Source: CAYOWK01 sp964407665
Lineage (GTDB): Bacteria; Pseudomonadota; Alphaproteobacteria; Caulobacterales; Hyphomonadaceae
Length of the DNA stretch: 64,000 nucleotides
Assembly (NCBI GenBank): GCA_964407665.1
Contig: CAYOWK010000011.1
Location: 21,298 to 85,297, forward strand
Direction: 5' to 3'
Numbering within the stretch: position 1 is the stretch's first letter; each line of letters begins with the position of its first letter. The position numbers and the translations under genes are program-made. The notes under the pieces were generated by a model. It had not been told where the DNA came from, did not search any database, and saw only the letters and a list, made by a program, of their open reading frames with translations. Shown piece after piece: positions 35,534 through 43,954 of this stretch.

Positions 35534-36517
35534 TCAATCCGCCACGTGGATCAGCATCTTGCCGCTGTTGCGGCCCTCGAAGAGGCCGATCAGGCCGTCG
35601 GGCGCACGCTCGAAGCCCTCGAGGATCGTCTCCTGATACTTGATCCGCCCGGCCTTCAGCCAGCCGGTCATGTCCGACACGAACGCTGCGTTGAGGTGAG
35701 CGAAGTCGGTCGCGACAAAGCCTTCCATCCGTACGCGCTTGTAGATCAGGCTGAAGAGGTTCTGCACGCCCTCGCCGCCGCCATTGTATGTCGAGATCAT
35801 GCCGCAGACGGGCACGCGTCCGCGCAGGTTCATCAGGGGCAGGGCCGCATCGAGATGGGCGCCGCCGACATTCTCGAAATAGACGTCGATGCCGTTCGGG
35901 GCCGCGGCCTTAAGGGCGGCGGCAAGGGGCTGGGTCTTGTAGTTGATAACCTCATCGAGCCCGGCGACATCGCGCAGCCAGGCGGCCTTCTCCTCGGTTC
36001 CCGTCGATCCGATCACGTGGCAGCCCTTGATCTTCGCGATCTGCGCCACGACCGATCCAACGGCTCCGCCTGCCGTTGAGACAAAGACCTGTTCCCCGTC
36101 CTTCAGCTGACCGATCTCGAGCAGGCCGCCATAGGCCGTGATGCCCGTGCCGCCGAGCGCATGCATGTAGACCGAAAGCGGCAGCGCCGGATCCGGCGTC
36201 AGCACTGACATCCCGCGCCCATCGCTTGTGAAGTCCTGCCGGAAGCCCACGGCGTGGCGCACAAGCTGGCCCTCGGCAAACTTCGGATTGCGCGATTCGA
36301 CAACGCGCCCGATGCCCGTCCCCAGCAATGGCGCGCCGAGCGGCTGATCGGCGTTAAGCCGGGGCCGCATGTAGGGGTCGACCGACATGATCAGACCCTG
36401 CACGCGGATCTCGCCCTCGCCCGTGGGCGGCACATCAACCTCGACCACCGCAAAATCGGCGGGCGTGGGCACGCCCTGCGGACGTCTGACGAGGTGGATT
36501 TCGCGGCTGGCGGTCAT
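35534..36517 (-). CDS. NADP-dependent oxidoreductase of the MDR superfamily (CurA-like)
   Basis: 327 residues from ATG 36517, which has GGAG just upstream; the longer open frame to 36619 lacks family features. MTASREIHLVRRPQGVPTPADF is the typical start of leukotriene-B4-dehydrogenase/CurA reductases; VDPYMRPR, LGGTGITAYGGLLEIG and the nucleotide motif STAGGAVGSVVAQIAKIKG follow, then YFENVGGAHLDAAL. These zinc-free enzymes reduce alpha,beta-unsaturated ketones with NADPH. Stands alone. Confidence 0.9.
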   Translation of the reverse strand: MTASREIHLVRRPQGVPTPADFAVVEVDVPPTGEGEIRVQGLIMSVDPYMRPRLNADQPLGAPLLGTGIGRVVESRNPKFAEGQLVRHAVGFRQDFTSDGRGMSVLTPDPALPLSVYMHALGGTGITAYGGLLEIGQLKDGEQVFVSTAGGAVGSVVAQIAKIKGCHVIGSTGTEEKAAWLRDVAGLDEVINYKTQPLAAALKAAAPNGIDVYFENVGGAHLDAALPLMNLRGRVPVCGMISTYNGGGEGVQNLFSLIYKRVRMEGFVATDFAHLNAAFVSDMTGWLKAGRIKYQETILEGFERAPDGLIGLFEGRNSGKMLIHVAD

Positions 36518-36641
36518 GGAAGGCTCCGGGTCGAATCTGGTCGGGGCCCCGAAAGGGGAGCGCCGCGGACGGACCATGGGCCAATCGGGCGCGCTCGCAA
36601 AGGTCTGCGCGCCCCTCATCTCGTCCCGGGCCGGAACGCCG

Positions 36642-38054
36642 CTATTTCTGCTCCGCGTAGAGCCGGATCAGCCGGTACATGAAGTCGCGGCCGTCCATCA
36701 CGGACTGGACAGATATGTGCTCGTTCAGGCCGTGGATGTTGCCGGAATCGGACCCGCGAAACAGGGCGGAAAAGCCGTAGGTGGGAATGCCCACGGCGAT
36801 CAGCCGCCCCGAGTCGGTGCCGAAGGTCTCCTGCATGGGCGTGACCGGAACGCCGGGGAAGACTTTGGCCGCCACCTTGCGGATCGGATCCATCAGGGCG
36901 GGGGTGAGCGGCGGCGCAGCGGGACGGTTGGGAGCCCGCGCCCTGCCGCTGGTTACTTTCACCTCGGGATTGTCGACCGCCGCGACGATGGCGGCCTCGA
37001 TCGGCTCCAGCGGCGCACCGGGCAGGGTCCGGCAGTTGATTGTGGCTCGCGCCCGCTGCGGCTGGGCGTTTCCGGCATGGCCGCCTTCCAGAAGGGTCGG
37101 GATGCAGGTCGTGCGCAGCATGGCGTTCCAGTTCACCCACCGGTTGACGATCGCGTTGGCCGCGGCGTCCTGCGGATCGGACAGGATCTTGCGCATGGCG
37201 GCGCCCGACTCGGCGTCGACGCGCGAGGCCATCGCTGTGAAGTAGGGGCGGTTTGAATCGTTGAGCTCGGTCGGGAAGGCGAGTGTCTTCAGATTGGCGA
37301 GGGCCTGGCCCAGGGTGACGATGGCGTTCTCGGGCCTCGGCTTGGACGAGTGGCCGCCGGGGCCAGTGACTTCCAGAACATAGTTGGCGCTGGATTTTTC
37401 CGTGGCCATCACGGTGACGGCGAGCTTGTTGCCCGCCGGGTCCAGTTCGCCCCCGCCGCCTTCGGTCAGCGCCACTCCCGCATCGATCAGTTCGCGGTGG
37501 TTTTCCGCCAGCCAGGCCGCGCCGTTCTTGAAGCCGCCCTCCTCGCCGCAGGTCAGCGCCATCTTGATCGCCCGGCGCGGTTTGTAACCTTCGTTGTGAT
37601 AGCGGATCAGCGTGTCGGCCCAGATCGCATCCTGCGCCTTCATGTCCGAGACGCCCCGGCCATAGAACTCGCCATTCTCCTCGATCATCACGAACGGGTC
37701 GCGCACCCAGTCCTCGCGGCGGGCGTTCACCACGTCGATGTGGCCCAGCATCAGGACGGCCTTGGCCTTCGGGTCCTTGCCGGGCAGCACCGCGACAAGA
37801 TTGCCGGCCTTGGGCGCATCTTCCGGAACCAGCACGTGCAGATGCTCGGCCGGAAAGCCTGCAGCCTTCATGCGGGCTGCGGTCTTGTTGACGAGCGCTG
37901 TGCAGTCGCCGGTATCGACACTGGTGTCGGTCTCGACCATCTCCTTCAGCATGGCGCGGAACTCGGCCTCTCCGTCCGACTGCGCGCTTGCGGGCGTCAG
38001 CCCGGCGAGCCCGCCAGCGGCCAGGGCGGCGAGAGCGAACTTGAATGGCGTCAT
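36642..38054 (-). CDS. Secreted M20-family metallopeptidase
   Basis: 470 residues from ATG 38054 (GGAGGA ahead). Signal peptide MTPFKFALAALAAGGLAGLTPASAQ. Zinc-binding residues are in MLGHIDVV, YGRGVSDMKA, LTCGEEGG and the C-terminal GLNEHI; the lid domain contains VTGPGGHSSKPRPENAI. Exported carboxypeptidases or dipeptidases of this kind release amino acids from peptides in the periplasm. The substrate is unknown and no peptide transporter is nearby. Confidence 0.9.
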   Translation of the reverse strand: MTPFKFALAALAAGGLAGLTPASAQSDGEAEFRAMLKEMVETDTSVDTGDCTALVNKTAARMKAAGFPAEHLHVLVPEDAPKAGNLVAVLPGKDPKAKAVLMLGHIDVVNARREDWVRDPFVMIEENGEFYGRGVSDMKAQDAIWADTLIRYHNEGYKPRRAIKMALTCGEEGGFKNGAAWLAENHRELIDAGVALTEGGGGELDPAGNKLAVTVMATEKSSANYVLEVTGPGGHSSKPRPENAIVTLGQALANLKTLAFPTELNDSNRPYFTAMASRVDAESGAAMRKILSDPQDAAANAIVNRWVNWNAMLRTTCIPTLLEGGHAGNAQPQRARATINCRTLPGAPLEPIEAAIVAAVDNPEVKVTSGRARAPNRPAAPPLTPALMDPIRKVAAKVFPGVPVTPMQETFGTDSGRLIAVGIPTYGFSALFRGSDSGNIHGLNEHISVQSVMDGRDFMYRLIRLYAEQK

Positions 38055-38422
38055 GGAATGAATGTCCTCCGGGGGGCCGGACGACGCTTTCAACCCGGAG
38101 AGGTGAGGACAAGGCATGGGCGTCCTGTCCGGCGCAGATTCCCGCCCGGCGCCCCGCCTGTGACCGGGAGGCGCCGCAGGACGGGCATCCGTCTGCCCGC
38201 GGTGGGCGAAACGCGATCCGGCGCAGGACGAGGCAACGTCCTGCGCCGGTCTGCCGAGGCAACGGCGATGGCTGTCCGGATGCTTGTCGCGGACCGCTCA
38301 TCGCCATCGGAGGCAATGAGCACAGGTCCGTCGGGCGCTCCGTCCGGCGCGGTCACAGGAAGACGCGGGCTTGATCGCGCCAGAGACGCCAGGCCGTTCC
38401 CTCGATTCCGGTCCGATCCGGG
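38055..38422 (-). other. Non-coding gap with a strong 13-bp hairpin
   Basis: No gene supported. CCGGCGCAGGACG at 38218-38230 pairs perfectly with 38237-38249 around AGGCAA. Read on the minus strand it lies about 175 bp behind the M20 start and so upstream of that gene's neighbour; it may end transcripts of the peptidase region or be a protein site. No T-run follows on either strand. Confidence 0.45.
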
Positions 38423-39265
38423 CTACCTCGCCCGCTTCGGATTCTGCATCGCGTTGATCAGGGCGTAGTCCGAGTTCGGCGACTGCTTCGTCAGCACCTC
38501 GTCGAGACGGCGGCGAACCGGTTCGACCCAGTCCATCGCACGCTGTTCAAGATCGCTAGCGCCCTTCCAGTCCTGCTTCGCAATCAGTGGATCGAGTTTC
38601 GCGAGGAACGTCTTCCCCTGAGCGCGGTATTCGCTGCAGGCCTGCTTGACCGCGCTGTCCACTGCCGTCTTGTCGAACGTGTAACGCACCTTCGAGAAGT
38701 TGAACGTGTAGCGTCCGTCCTGTGGGGCGTACGTGGCGCCCATCACCGCGATGTCGCTCTCGACATTCCAGGTGGCGGTCGACACCTCCTCCTTGAGCGG
38801 CATCATCTCGTAACGCCAGCCCGATCCCCAGCGCGCGAACTCGCTGCGCTTGGGGCAGTACGCCTCAAGCCTGGCATTGGCGTAGGCGTCGAACTCGACC
38901 TGGGCTGCGTGCGCCTTGCGGATGGCCGGTTCGAACTGCTTGCGGTTGTATTCCAGATCAGCGGGGGAAATCTCTTCCGCCCGCTGTTCGCTCTCCGTGT
39001 CCGGCTCGTCGCTTGACGAGGTCGAGGCTCCGTCCGTCAGACCCTTGATGAGCAGGGCGATCTGCGCCTCGGAATACGGGGCGAGGTTGGCGGCCATCTG
39101 TTCGCGCATGAACGGGCGCATGGAGGGCTCCACACCCTGCAGTGTCAGATCGAGCGCCCGTTGCTGGTCGGGGCGGAGCCGGACCGGCGGCTGGGCTTGC
39201 ACCTGGGCGGCGGTGGTCAGCAGCGCGCACAGGGAGGCTGCTGCCAGAAAATGTTTCGGCGACAT
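38423..39265 (-). CDS. Secreted hypothetical protein
   Basis: 280 residues. Signal peptide MSPKHFLAAASLCALLTTAA with cleavage near VQAQ. The mature part is rich in charged residues with a helical N-terminal half (RPDQQRALDLTLQGVEPSMR, REQMAANLAPYSEAQIALLI) and a beta-like middle (DGRYTFNFSKVRYTFD). Two cysteines (CPKRSEF, KQACSEY). No family recognised. It lies 39 bp downstream of the cytochrome gene on the same strand, so the two may share a transcript. Confidence 0.7.
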   Translation of the reverse strand: MSPKHFLAAASLCALLTTAAQVQAQPPVRLRPDQQRALDLTLQGVEPSMRPFMREQMAANLAPYSEAQIALLIKGLTDGASTSSSDEPDTESEQRAEEISPADLEYNRKQFEPAIRKAHAAQVEFDAYANARLEAYCPKRSEFARWGSGWRYEMMPLKEEVSTATWNVESDIAVMGATYAPQDGRYTFNFSKVRYTFDKTAVDSAVKQACSEYRAQGKTFLAKLDPLIAKQDWKGASDLEQRAMDWVEPVRRRLDEVLTKQSPNSDYALINAMQNPKRAR

Positions 39266-39304
39266 GAGTGTTCTCTTTTATGTGTCGGCTGGGATCGAAA
39301 GGGC

Positions 39305-39892
39305 TCAGGCGGGCCCGACGGGTACGAAATTGATCACCGGCGTTTCGGCCTGGACGCCCGGCCCCACCGGAGCGGGGGCCTGCACGCCCTTGGGCCCCAG
39401 CGACTTCACGTACCGGTAGATGGCGCGCAGGTCGCTGTCGCTCATGGCCTTGAGAGACGGCCAGGGCATCGGCGGGCGGCCTTCGCCCTTGCGCGCCATC
39501 TCGACGAAATCTTCCTCCGTCATGGCCTCGAAGGATAGCCGCAGGTTGGCCGGGTAGCTGACGCCCCACGGACCGGCGAAGCCGACGGCGTCGCCCATGA
39601 GGTAGTCCGCCTCGGCTGGCTGCGCGCCGGCGGTCTGGGCGAAGCCGGGCGTGTGGCAGTCGTTGCAGCCGCCGATCATGACGAGGTAGCGGCCGGCGTC
39701 GATGTCATTGGCGGCGTAGACGGCGGGGGACGGGTGGGAGGAAGGCGCCGCGCCGTCAGCGCTTGGGGACGCAGAACCGGCGCGGTCGCAGGCGGCGATG
39801 CCCGTGATGGCGATCGTGATCAGGGACCACATGGCCATGCGAGGATCGTGCTTCCGCGAAAACGTCGGGGAAGCATGGCTGGGGGAGGTCAT
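39305..39892 (-). CDS. Membrane-attached c-type cytochrome
   Basis: 195 residues. A hydrophobic segment (MAMWSLITIAITGIAACDRA) ends in IAAC, which could be a lipobox; if so the effective start may be the Met at about 39838. One heme site GGCNDCHTPG; axial Met candidates in PPMPWPSLKAMSD; a C-terminal helix DLRAIYRYVKSLGPKG completes the class I fold. Resembles the small cytochromes attached to alcohol or aldehyde dehydrogenases, though none is present here. Electron carrier of the periplasm; partner unknown. Confidence 0.82.
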   Translation of the reverse strand: MTSPSHASPTFSRKHDPRMAMWSLITIAITGIAACDRAGSASPSADGAAPSSHPSPAVYAANDIDAGRYLVMIGGCNDCHTPGFAQTAGAQPAEADYLMGDAVGFAGPWGVSYPANLRLSFEAMTEEDFVEMARKGEGRPPMPWPSLKAMSDSDLRAIYRYVKSLGPKGVQAPAPVGPGVQAETPVINFVPVGPA

Positions 39893-40040
39893 CAGGTATC
39901 TCCATATTACGCCGGCCTGTTGTCGGCCGGTCGGTTGGTCTTGGCGTTTGGCTTCTTGTTATCGTTGGCCGGTCTTGAGCGCCGGCTTAGTGACAAACGA
40001 TATGCCCAAGATCATGTTCGTCGTCAAGACTTCATGTCAG

Positions 40041-40073
40041 GAAAAGTGACATTAAGCGGCCAAAAGTGACGTT
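40041..40073. repeat. Direct repeat with 20-bp spacing
   Basis: AAAAGTGACATTA at 40041 and AAAAGTGACGTTA at 40061 differ by one base and are two helical turns apart. A further AGTGAC occurs at 39989. The sequence is in an AT-richer gap upstream of the 39892 cytochrome gene and downstream of the methyltransferase gene. It looks like a pair of regulator sites. Confidence 0.4.
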
Positions 40074-40158
40074 ACGTGTACTATAATGACACGAAATACC
40101 TGAATCCATTGGAGAAAGATGCTCTGGCAGGCGAGCGAAAAACCACGCTCGTCCCGCC

Positions 40159-40794
40159 TCAGAGACGCCAGACGCGGGCTGATTTGACCGGCATGCTCTC
40201 GATTTCGGTCGTGGTCTCGATGTCGTACTCGGCCACCAGCCGGAACGAATCCCGGGGGAAGTATGTGCGGCCGGGATCGCCGACGATCACGTCAATCCCG
40301 GCGCCGTGCGCCGCTTCCAGGAACGCCAGGAAGCGCCGGGCCATCTCCTTCTCGTAGAAGACGTCGCCGGCCGTCAGCACGTCGAATGCCGGCGGCGCAG
40401 CGCCCAGCAGATCGCCCCCAAGCCAGCCCACCGTCACACCGTTGAGGCCGGCATTCAGGGCGACGGCGGGTTCGCAGAAGGGGTCGATATCGTTGGCGGT
40501 CGCGGAAGCGGCTCCCGCCTTCATGGCTGCAAGCGCAATCAGTCCGGAGCCAGCAGCCAGATCCAGCACGCTTCGGCCCGCCACGACCTGCGGATTTTCA
40601 AGGATATAGCGCGATACGGCCTGACCGCCCGCCCACGGAAACGCCCAGAACGGCGGCCCCATCCTGTGACGCTCAAGGTCCGCCTCGGTCGCCTCCCACA
40701 GGGGGGTCAGCTCATCCGCCGTCCAGATGCTCAAGCCAAGGCCGGCTACGGGGCGGGGCTGGGTGTTGGCCCGGATGATGTCGTGTGGGGTCAT
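40159..40794 (-). CDS. Class I methyltransferase of the ETF-beta lysine methyltransferase (METTL20-like) type
   Basis: 211 residues. MGPPFWAFPWAGGQAVSRYI precedes the SAM-binding VLDLAAGSGLIALAAMKAGA; ATANDIDPF and the LTAGDVFYEKEMA motif follow. This combination is that of bacterial METTL20 relatives, which trimethylate lysines of electron-transfer flavoprotein beta and, in one studied bacterium, ribosomal L7/L12. It is divergent from thyA. Target here not shown. Confidence 0.78.
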   Translation of the reverse strand: MTPHDIIRANTQPRPVAGLGLSIWTADELTPLWEATEADLERHRMGPPFWAFPWAGGQAVSRYILENPQVVAGRSVLDLAAGSGLIALAAMKAGAASATANDIDPFCEPAVALNAGLNGVTVGWLGGDLLGAAPPAFDVLTAGDVFYEKEMARRFLAFLEAAHGAGIDVIVGDPGRTYFPRDSFRLVAEYDIETTTEIESMPVKSARVWRL

Positions 40795-40867
40795 GGAGAC
40801 GCCTTAACTCCACAGGGGAATCAGCGCCACTTGTTGATTGCGCCGCGCAGGCGCCGGACAATGCGGC

Positions 40868-41662
40868 ATGCGCCAGTATCTCGATCTCCTGCAGGACATT
40901 CTCGACAACGGCGTTGACCGTTCGGACCGCACCGGCACGGGCACGCGCGGCGTGTTTGGCCGGCAGATGCGCTTCGATCTGGCTGACGGCTTCCCGATGC
41001 TGACCACCAAGAAGCTGCACAGGCGGTCGATCATCGTCGAGCTGCTCTGGTTCCTCCGCGGCGAGACCAACGTCAAATGGCTGCAGGACCGCGGCGTTTC
41101 CATCTGGGACGAGTGGGCCGACGCCGAGGGCGAACTCGGGCCCGTCTATGGGCGCCAGTGGCGCTCCTGGGCGACGCCCGACGGCGCGACCATCGACCAG
41201 ATCACCTGGGTGCGTGACGAGATCATGCGCAATCCCCAGTCGCGGCGGCTGGTCGTCTCGGCCTGGAATCCTTCAGACATCCCCAACATGGCGCTGCCGC
41301 CCTGCCACTGCCTGTTCCAGTTCTTCGTCGCGAACGGGAAGCTGTCCTGCCAGCTCTACCAGCGTTCGGCGGACGTTTTTCTCGGCGTACCGTTCAACAT
41401 CGCGTCCTACGCCCTGCTGACCATCCTGATGGCGCGCGCGACCGGCCTCGAGCCCGGCGAGTTCGTGCACACCTTCGGCGACGTCCACCTCTACTCGAAT
41501 CACTTCGACCAGGCCCGCCTGCAGCTGACCCGGACGCCGCACGCCCTGCCGAGACTGGCGCTTGCAGAGGGCAAAACCGACCTGTTTGGCTGGGATTACG
41601 AAGATTTCACGCTGCTCGATTACCGCGCAGACCCGCATATAAAAGCGCCCGTTGCGGTCTGA
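40868..41662 (+). CDS. thyA: Thymidylate synthase
   Basis: 264 residues from ATG 40868, exactly the length of E. coli ThyA. Folate- and dUMP-binding elements are RTGTGTRGVFGRQMRFDL, LLWFLRGETNVKWL, the catalytic Cys in LPPCHCLFQF (C146), QLYQRSADVFLGVPFN and GDVHLYSNH. It converts dUMP to dTMP with methylenetetrahydrofolate, and the dihydrofolate formed is recycled by FolA (gene at 43204). A longer upstream frame starting at 40838 lacks conserved residues. Confidence 0.97.
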   Translation: MRQYLDLLQDILDNGVDRSDRTGTGTRGVFGRQMRFDLADGFPMLTTKKLHRRSIIVELLWFLRGETNVKWLQDRGVSIWDEWADAEGELGPVYGRQWRSWATPDGATIDQITWVRDEIMRNPQSRRLVVSAWNPSDIPNMALPPCHCLFQFFVANGKLSCQLYQRSADVFLGVPFNIASYALLTILMARATGLEPGEFVHTFGDVHLYSNHFDQARLQLTRTPHALPRLALAEGKTDLFGWDYEDFTLLDYRADPHIKAPVAV

Positions 41663-41975
41663 CTCCGGCGCGGGGTGATGCGTCCGCAGGCGCCCCTTTT
41701 CCCCGCTTCGGGGGCGGGCAACTCCTGAATGGATTCAAGCGCCTCGCGCGCGCGCCTCTCGGGCGCGTCCGGATGGAAACAGGCGAGATGAGGGCGCCTG
41801 ACGGCCGGGCGACGGAAAAGCATCTGCCCGCCGTTGCGCCCCATGCCGCCCCTATCGTCAATATCGCGCAATGTTTCAATCACTTGTGCGCGAATGGGTG
41901 TGGTGATCTATGCGTCCCTGCCGGAACACATACACGTGACCGGTCAGGAAACGTTCCGTCGGAGGGGACTAACAC
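41663..41975 (+). other. Non-coding gap between thyA and the small Ala-rich protein gene
   Basis: No gene supported. A CCCC-GCTTC-GGGG hairpin lies at 41701-41713 after thyA, preceded by CCCCTTTT. The 3' part is AT-richer and should hold the promoter of the small envelope protein gene; the ribosome site GGAGGGGA ends 7 bp before its ATG. I could not fix a promoter with confidence. Confidence 0.4.
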
Positions 41976-42254
41976 ATGTCTATGAAACTTGCTCTTGCCG
42001 CTGCCGCCTCGGTCGCCGCTCTCGCCTTCACCGCCTGCGCCCAGGAAGAAGCCGCCGCTCCGGCTGAAGCCGCTCAGGAAGCTGCTGAAACGGCCGTTGA
42101 AGCTGCTGGCGAAGCCGTCGAAGCCGCTGGCACCGCTGTTGAAGCCGCCGGCGACGCCGCAGCCACTGCCGTCGAAGAAGGCGCTGCCGCTGTCGAGGGC
42201 GCTGTCGCCCCCGCCGCCACGCCGACCGAAACCCCGGCTGCTCCGGCTCACTAA
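41976..42254 (+). CDS. Small Ala/Glu-rich envelope protein with 7-residue repeats
   Basis: 92 residues. Start MSMKLALAAAASVAALAFTA followed by a Cys, as in a lipoprotein, although the lipobox (FTAC) is imperfect. The mature part is made of heptad-like repeats of the form EAAGxAV (about residues 44-70), predicted to be one long helix or coiled coil, then a Pro/Ala tail. A strong ribosome site and a strong terminator surround it, so it is probably an abundant monocistronic protein. Its role may be structural, like that of small Lpp-type proteins; this is inference. Confidence 0.75.
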   Translation: MSMKLALAAAASVAALAFTACAQEEAAAPAEAAQEAAETAVEAAGEAVEAAGTAVEAAGDAAATAVEEGAAAVEGAVAPAATPTETPAAPAH

Positions 42255-42280
42255 GAGCCTCTCGGATCTCGAGACGGGAA

Positions 42281-42305
42281 GGGCGGCTCGCAAGAGCCGC
42301 CCTTT
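42281..42305 (+). terminator. Intrinsic terminator after the small Ala-rich protein gene
   Basis: GGGCGGCTC, GCAA, GAGCCGCCC then TTTCT: 9-bp GC stem with a tetraloop. On the other strand it is 6 bp behind the stop of the convergent transporter gene and may act for both. Confidence 0.88.
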
Positions 42306-42310
42306 CTGAT

Positions 42311-42997
42311 TCAGGCCGCAGCCGGATCGACCGTCCCGCGGTTCTCCCGCTGACGGATCAGCCACCACACAGCGACCGCGCCCACCATCTTGCCCAGGAT
42401 GAAGAAGCACCAGTTCGGCAGGTTCAGCTGACCACCGGCAGGATCGCCCAGCTCCATCTGGCGGGCGAGATCGGCGCCGTAGAGAAACACCGTGGTGTCG
42501 ATTGGCGCTGCGACCAGGCTGGAGAGCACGATCCGGGTCGACAGCCGGTATTTGGTGAAGGTGAACATCACCCAGTCGGCGGCTTCGGAGATCGCAAAGG
42601 CGCACGCCGACGCCAGGGCGATCACCGGCCATGAATAGTAGAACGACCAGGCGATCGCGAGGACCATCAGGATGAGCACTTTGTGCCCCATCTCGCGCTG
42701 CACGAAATCCCGCACCACGAACACCAGCCCGGTCACCATCGTCAGCGGCTGGAAGAACGCGTTCTCACCATTCGGCAGCTGGCCCAGCAGGTGGCTCATG
42801 TCCACCTCGAGGATGTGCGCCTTGCCGAACGACCAGTTCAGCGCCGGGATGACCGCGACATAGAGATAGGCCCAGAGCCGGCCCTTCAGAAACCAGATCA
42901 GCGTCGCCGTAACGGCCAGCCCGGCGACGGCGAGCGGCAGCTGGGACGGATTGCCATTGGTCAGCGCTCCGACAAATTCGGACCAGACGACGTCCAT
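42311..42997 (-). CDS. yhhQ: VUT-family membrane protein, probable queuosine precursor transporter
   Basis: 228 residues with about six hydrophobic segments. VVRDFVQREMGHKVLIL, AISEAADWVMFTFTK and SSLVAAPIDTTVFLY are the family's conserved motifs. Members such as E. coli YhhQ import queuine precursors (preQ0/preQ1) for tRNA modification. No que genes are visible in the window, so the role rests on family alone. Divergent from folA. Confidence 0.85.
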   Translation of the reverse strand: MDVVWSEFVGALTNGNPSQLPLAVAGLAVTATLIWFLKGRLWAYLYVAVIPALNWSFGKAHILEVDMSHLLGQLPNGENAFFQPLTMVTGLVFVVRDFVQREMGHKVLILMVLAIAWSFYYSWPVIALASACAFAISEAADWVMFTFTKYRLSTRIVLSSLVAAPIDTTVFLYGADLARQMELGDPAGGQLNLPNWCFFILGKMVGAVAVWWLIRQRENRGTVDPAAA

Positions 42998-43120
42998 GTC
43001 TGCAGCGACCCCTCAAAGACCCCGGCGCTAGCGGGATACTCCTCGATAGTCTGCCGCGCGGCGGGAAGGAAGGGCGTTTGACTTTGGTCGCGCAATTGCG
43101 ATGGCTGGGCCGTGTGGTCC

Positions 43121-43194
43121 GACAGGAAGCCTGTCATTGATTCTGGCATACTGCGCCATTTTTGGGGTTCTGGCGCACTGCGCCGTTTTTGGGA
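43121..43194. promoter_or_regulatory. folA upstream region: palindrome plus 27-bp tandem repeat
   Basis: GACAGG-AAG-CCTGTC (43121-43135) is followed by two tandem copies of a 27-bp unit (43141-43167 and 43168-43194; 23 of 27 positions equal). Each holds TACTGCGCC or its improved form; the second carries the exact palindrome GGCGCA-C-TGCGCC (43173-43185). They end 9 bp before the GTG of folA. The spacing and symmetry suggest operator sites or a structured leader. Confidence 0.5.
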
Positions 43195-43203
43195 GTTCGC
43201 CGC

Positions 43204-43734
43204 GTGACCGTCAGCCCTGACGACATCCGCCTGACGATCGTGGTGGCCGCCGCTCGCGACGGCGGCATTGGCTGCAGGGGCGGCCTGCTGTTCCGGCTTA
43301 AAAGCGACCTTGCGCACTTCAGGGCCGTCACACGCGGACGTCCGGTGATCATGGGACGCAAGACATGGGAGAGCCTGCCGAAGCGGCCGCTTCCCGCCCG
43401 GCCCAACATCGTCGTCACCCGAAACGTCTCGCTGCTGGCGTCCGGAGCGTTTATCGCCTCCAGCCTGCCCACCGCCATTGCCGCCGGACGCGCCATGGCG
43501 GCGCGCATGCGGATGGATGAGGTCTGCATCATCGGGGGCGCCGACATCTACGCCGCCGCCCTGCCGATGACCGACCGCATCTGGCTCACGGAAGTCGACG
43601 CCGTCGCCGAAGCCGACGCCTTCTTCGCGCCGCCCGATCCGGCACAGTGGGAAGAAGTCTCTCGCACCGACCATCCGGCAGGCGAGGGTGACGAGCACCC
43701 GTTCGTAGTCCGCGACCTCAGGCGGATTGGCTGA
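43204..43734 (+). CDS. folA: Dihydrofolate reductase
   Basis: 176 residues from GTG 43204; an ORF extension upstream runs through the tandem repeats and was rejected. LTIVVAAARDGGIGCRGGLLF is the N-terminal substrate loop, HFRAVTRGRPVIMGRKTWESLP follows, then NIVVTRNVS, IIGGADIYAAALP and WLTEVDA. It reduces dihydrofolate to tetrahydrofolate with NADPH, completing the thymidylate cycle with ThyA. In many alphaproteobacteria folA directly precedes hflK; here hflK is 12.8 kb away. Confidence 0.95.
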   Translation: MTVSPDDIRLTIVVAAARDGGIGCRGGLLFRLKSDLAHFRAVTRGRPVIMGRKTWESLPKRPLPARPNIVVTRNVSLLASGAFIASSLPTAIAAGRAMAARMRMDEVCIIGGADIYAAALPMTDRIWLTEVDAVAEADAFFAPPDPAQWEEVSRTDHPAGEGDEHPFVVRDLRRIG

Positions 43735-43761
43735 CGATGCTGGGCGCCACATCAATGTACC

Positions 43762-43932
43762 GCTCATGGTGAGCAGCCCGGCCCTGGCCGGGCGTCCGTC
43801 GAACCACGCGTGCGGGGCTTCCCGGCCGCCGGTTCACTCGCGCCGACAGACACAGATGCAGATACGTCACGGCCTCACGCGGCCCGTGGTTCGACGGACG
43901 GCGTGCGTGCCGCCCGCCTGCTCACCATGAGC
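43762..43932. repeat. 171-bp inverted-repeat element
   Basis: The outer arms GCTCATGGTGAGCAG (43762-43776) and 43918-43932 are exact reverse complements over 15 bp; inner arms CGTCCGTCGAACCACG (43793-43808) and 43885-43900 are exact over 16 bp, with unpaired sequence between them. It lies between convergent genes. The CTCATGGTGAG / GTCGAACCACG pieces resemble dispersed intergenic palindromes of alphaproteobacteria. No coding content. Confidence 0.65.
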
Positions 43933-43954
43933 CGCTCACCCCCGAAGAAGGCGC

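Noticed and set aside
36616..38316. 566-codon minus-strand frame over the M20 peptidase
   Set aside because: Out of frame with the peptidase; Arg/Gly-rich shadow without zinc motifs.
43141..43194. CRISPR-like reading of the 27-bp repeats upstream of folA
   Set aside because: Only two units, directly adjacent with no spacers, and no cas genes in the window.
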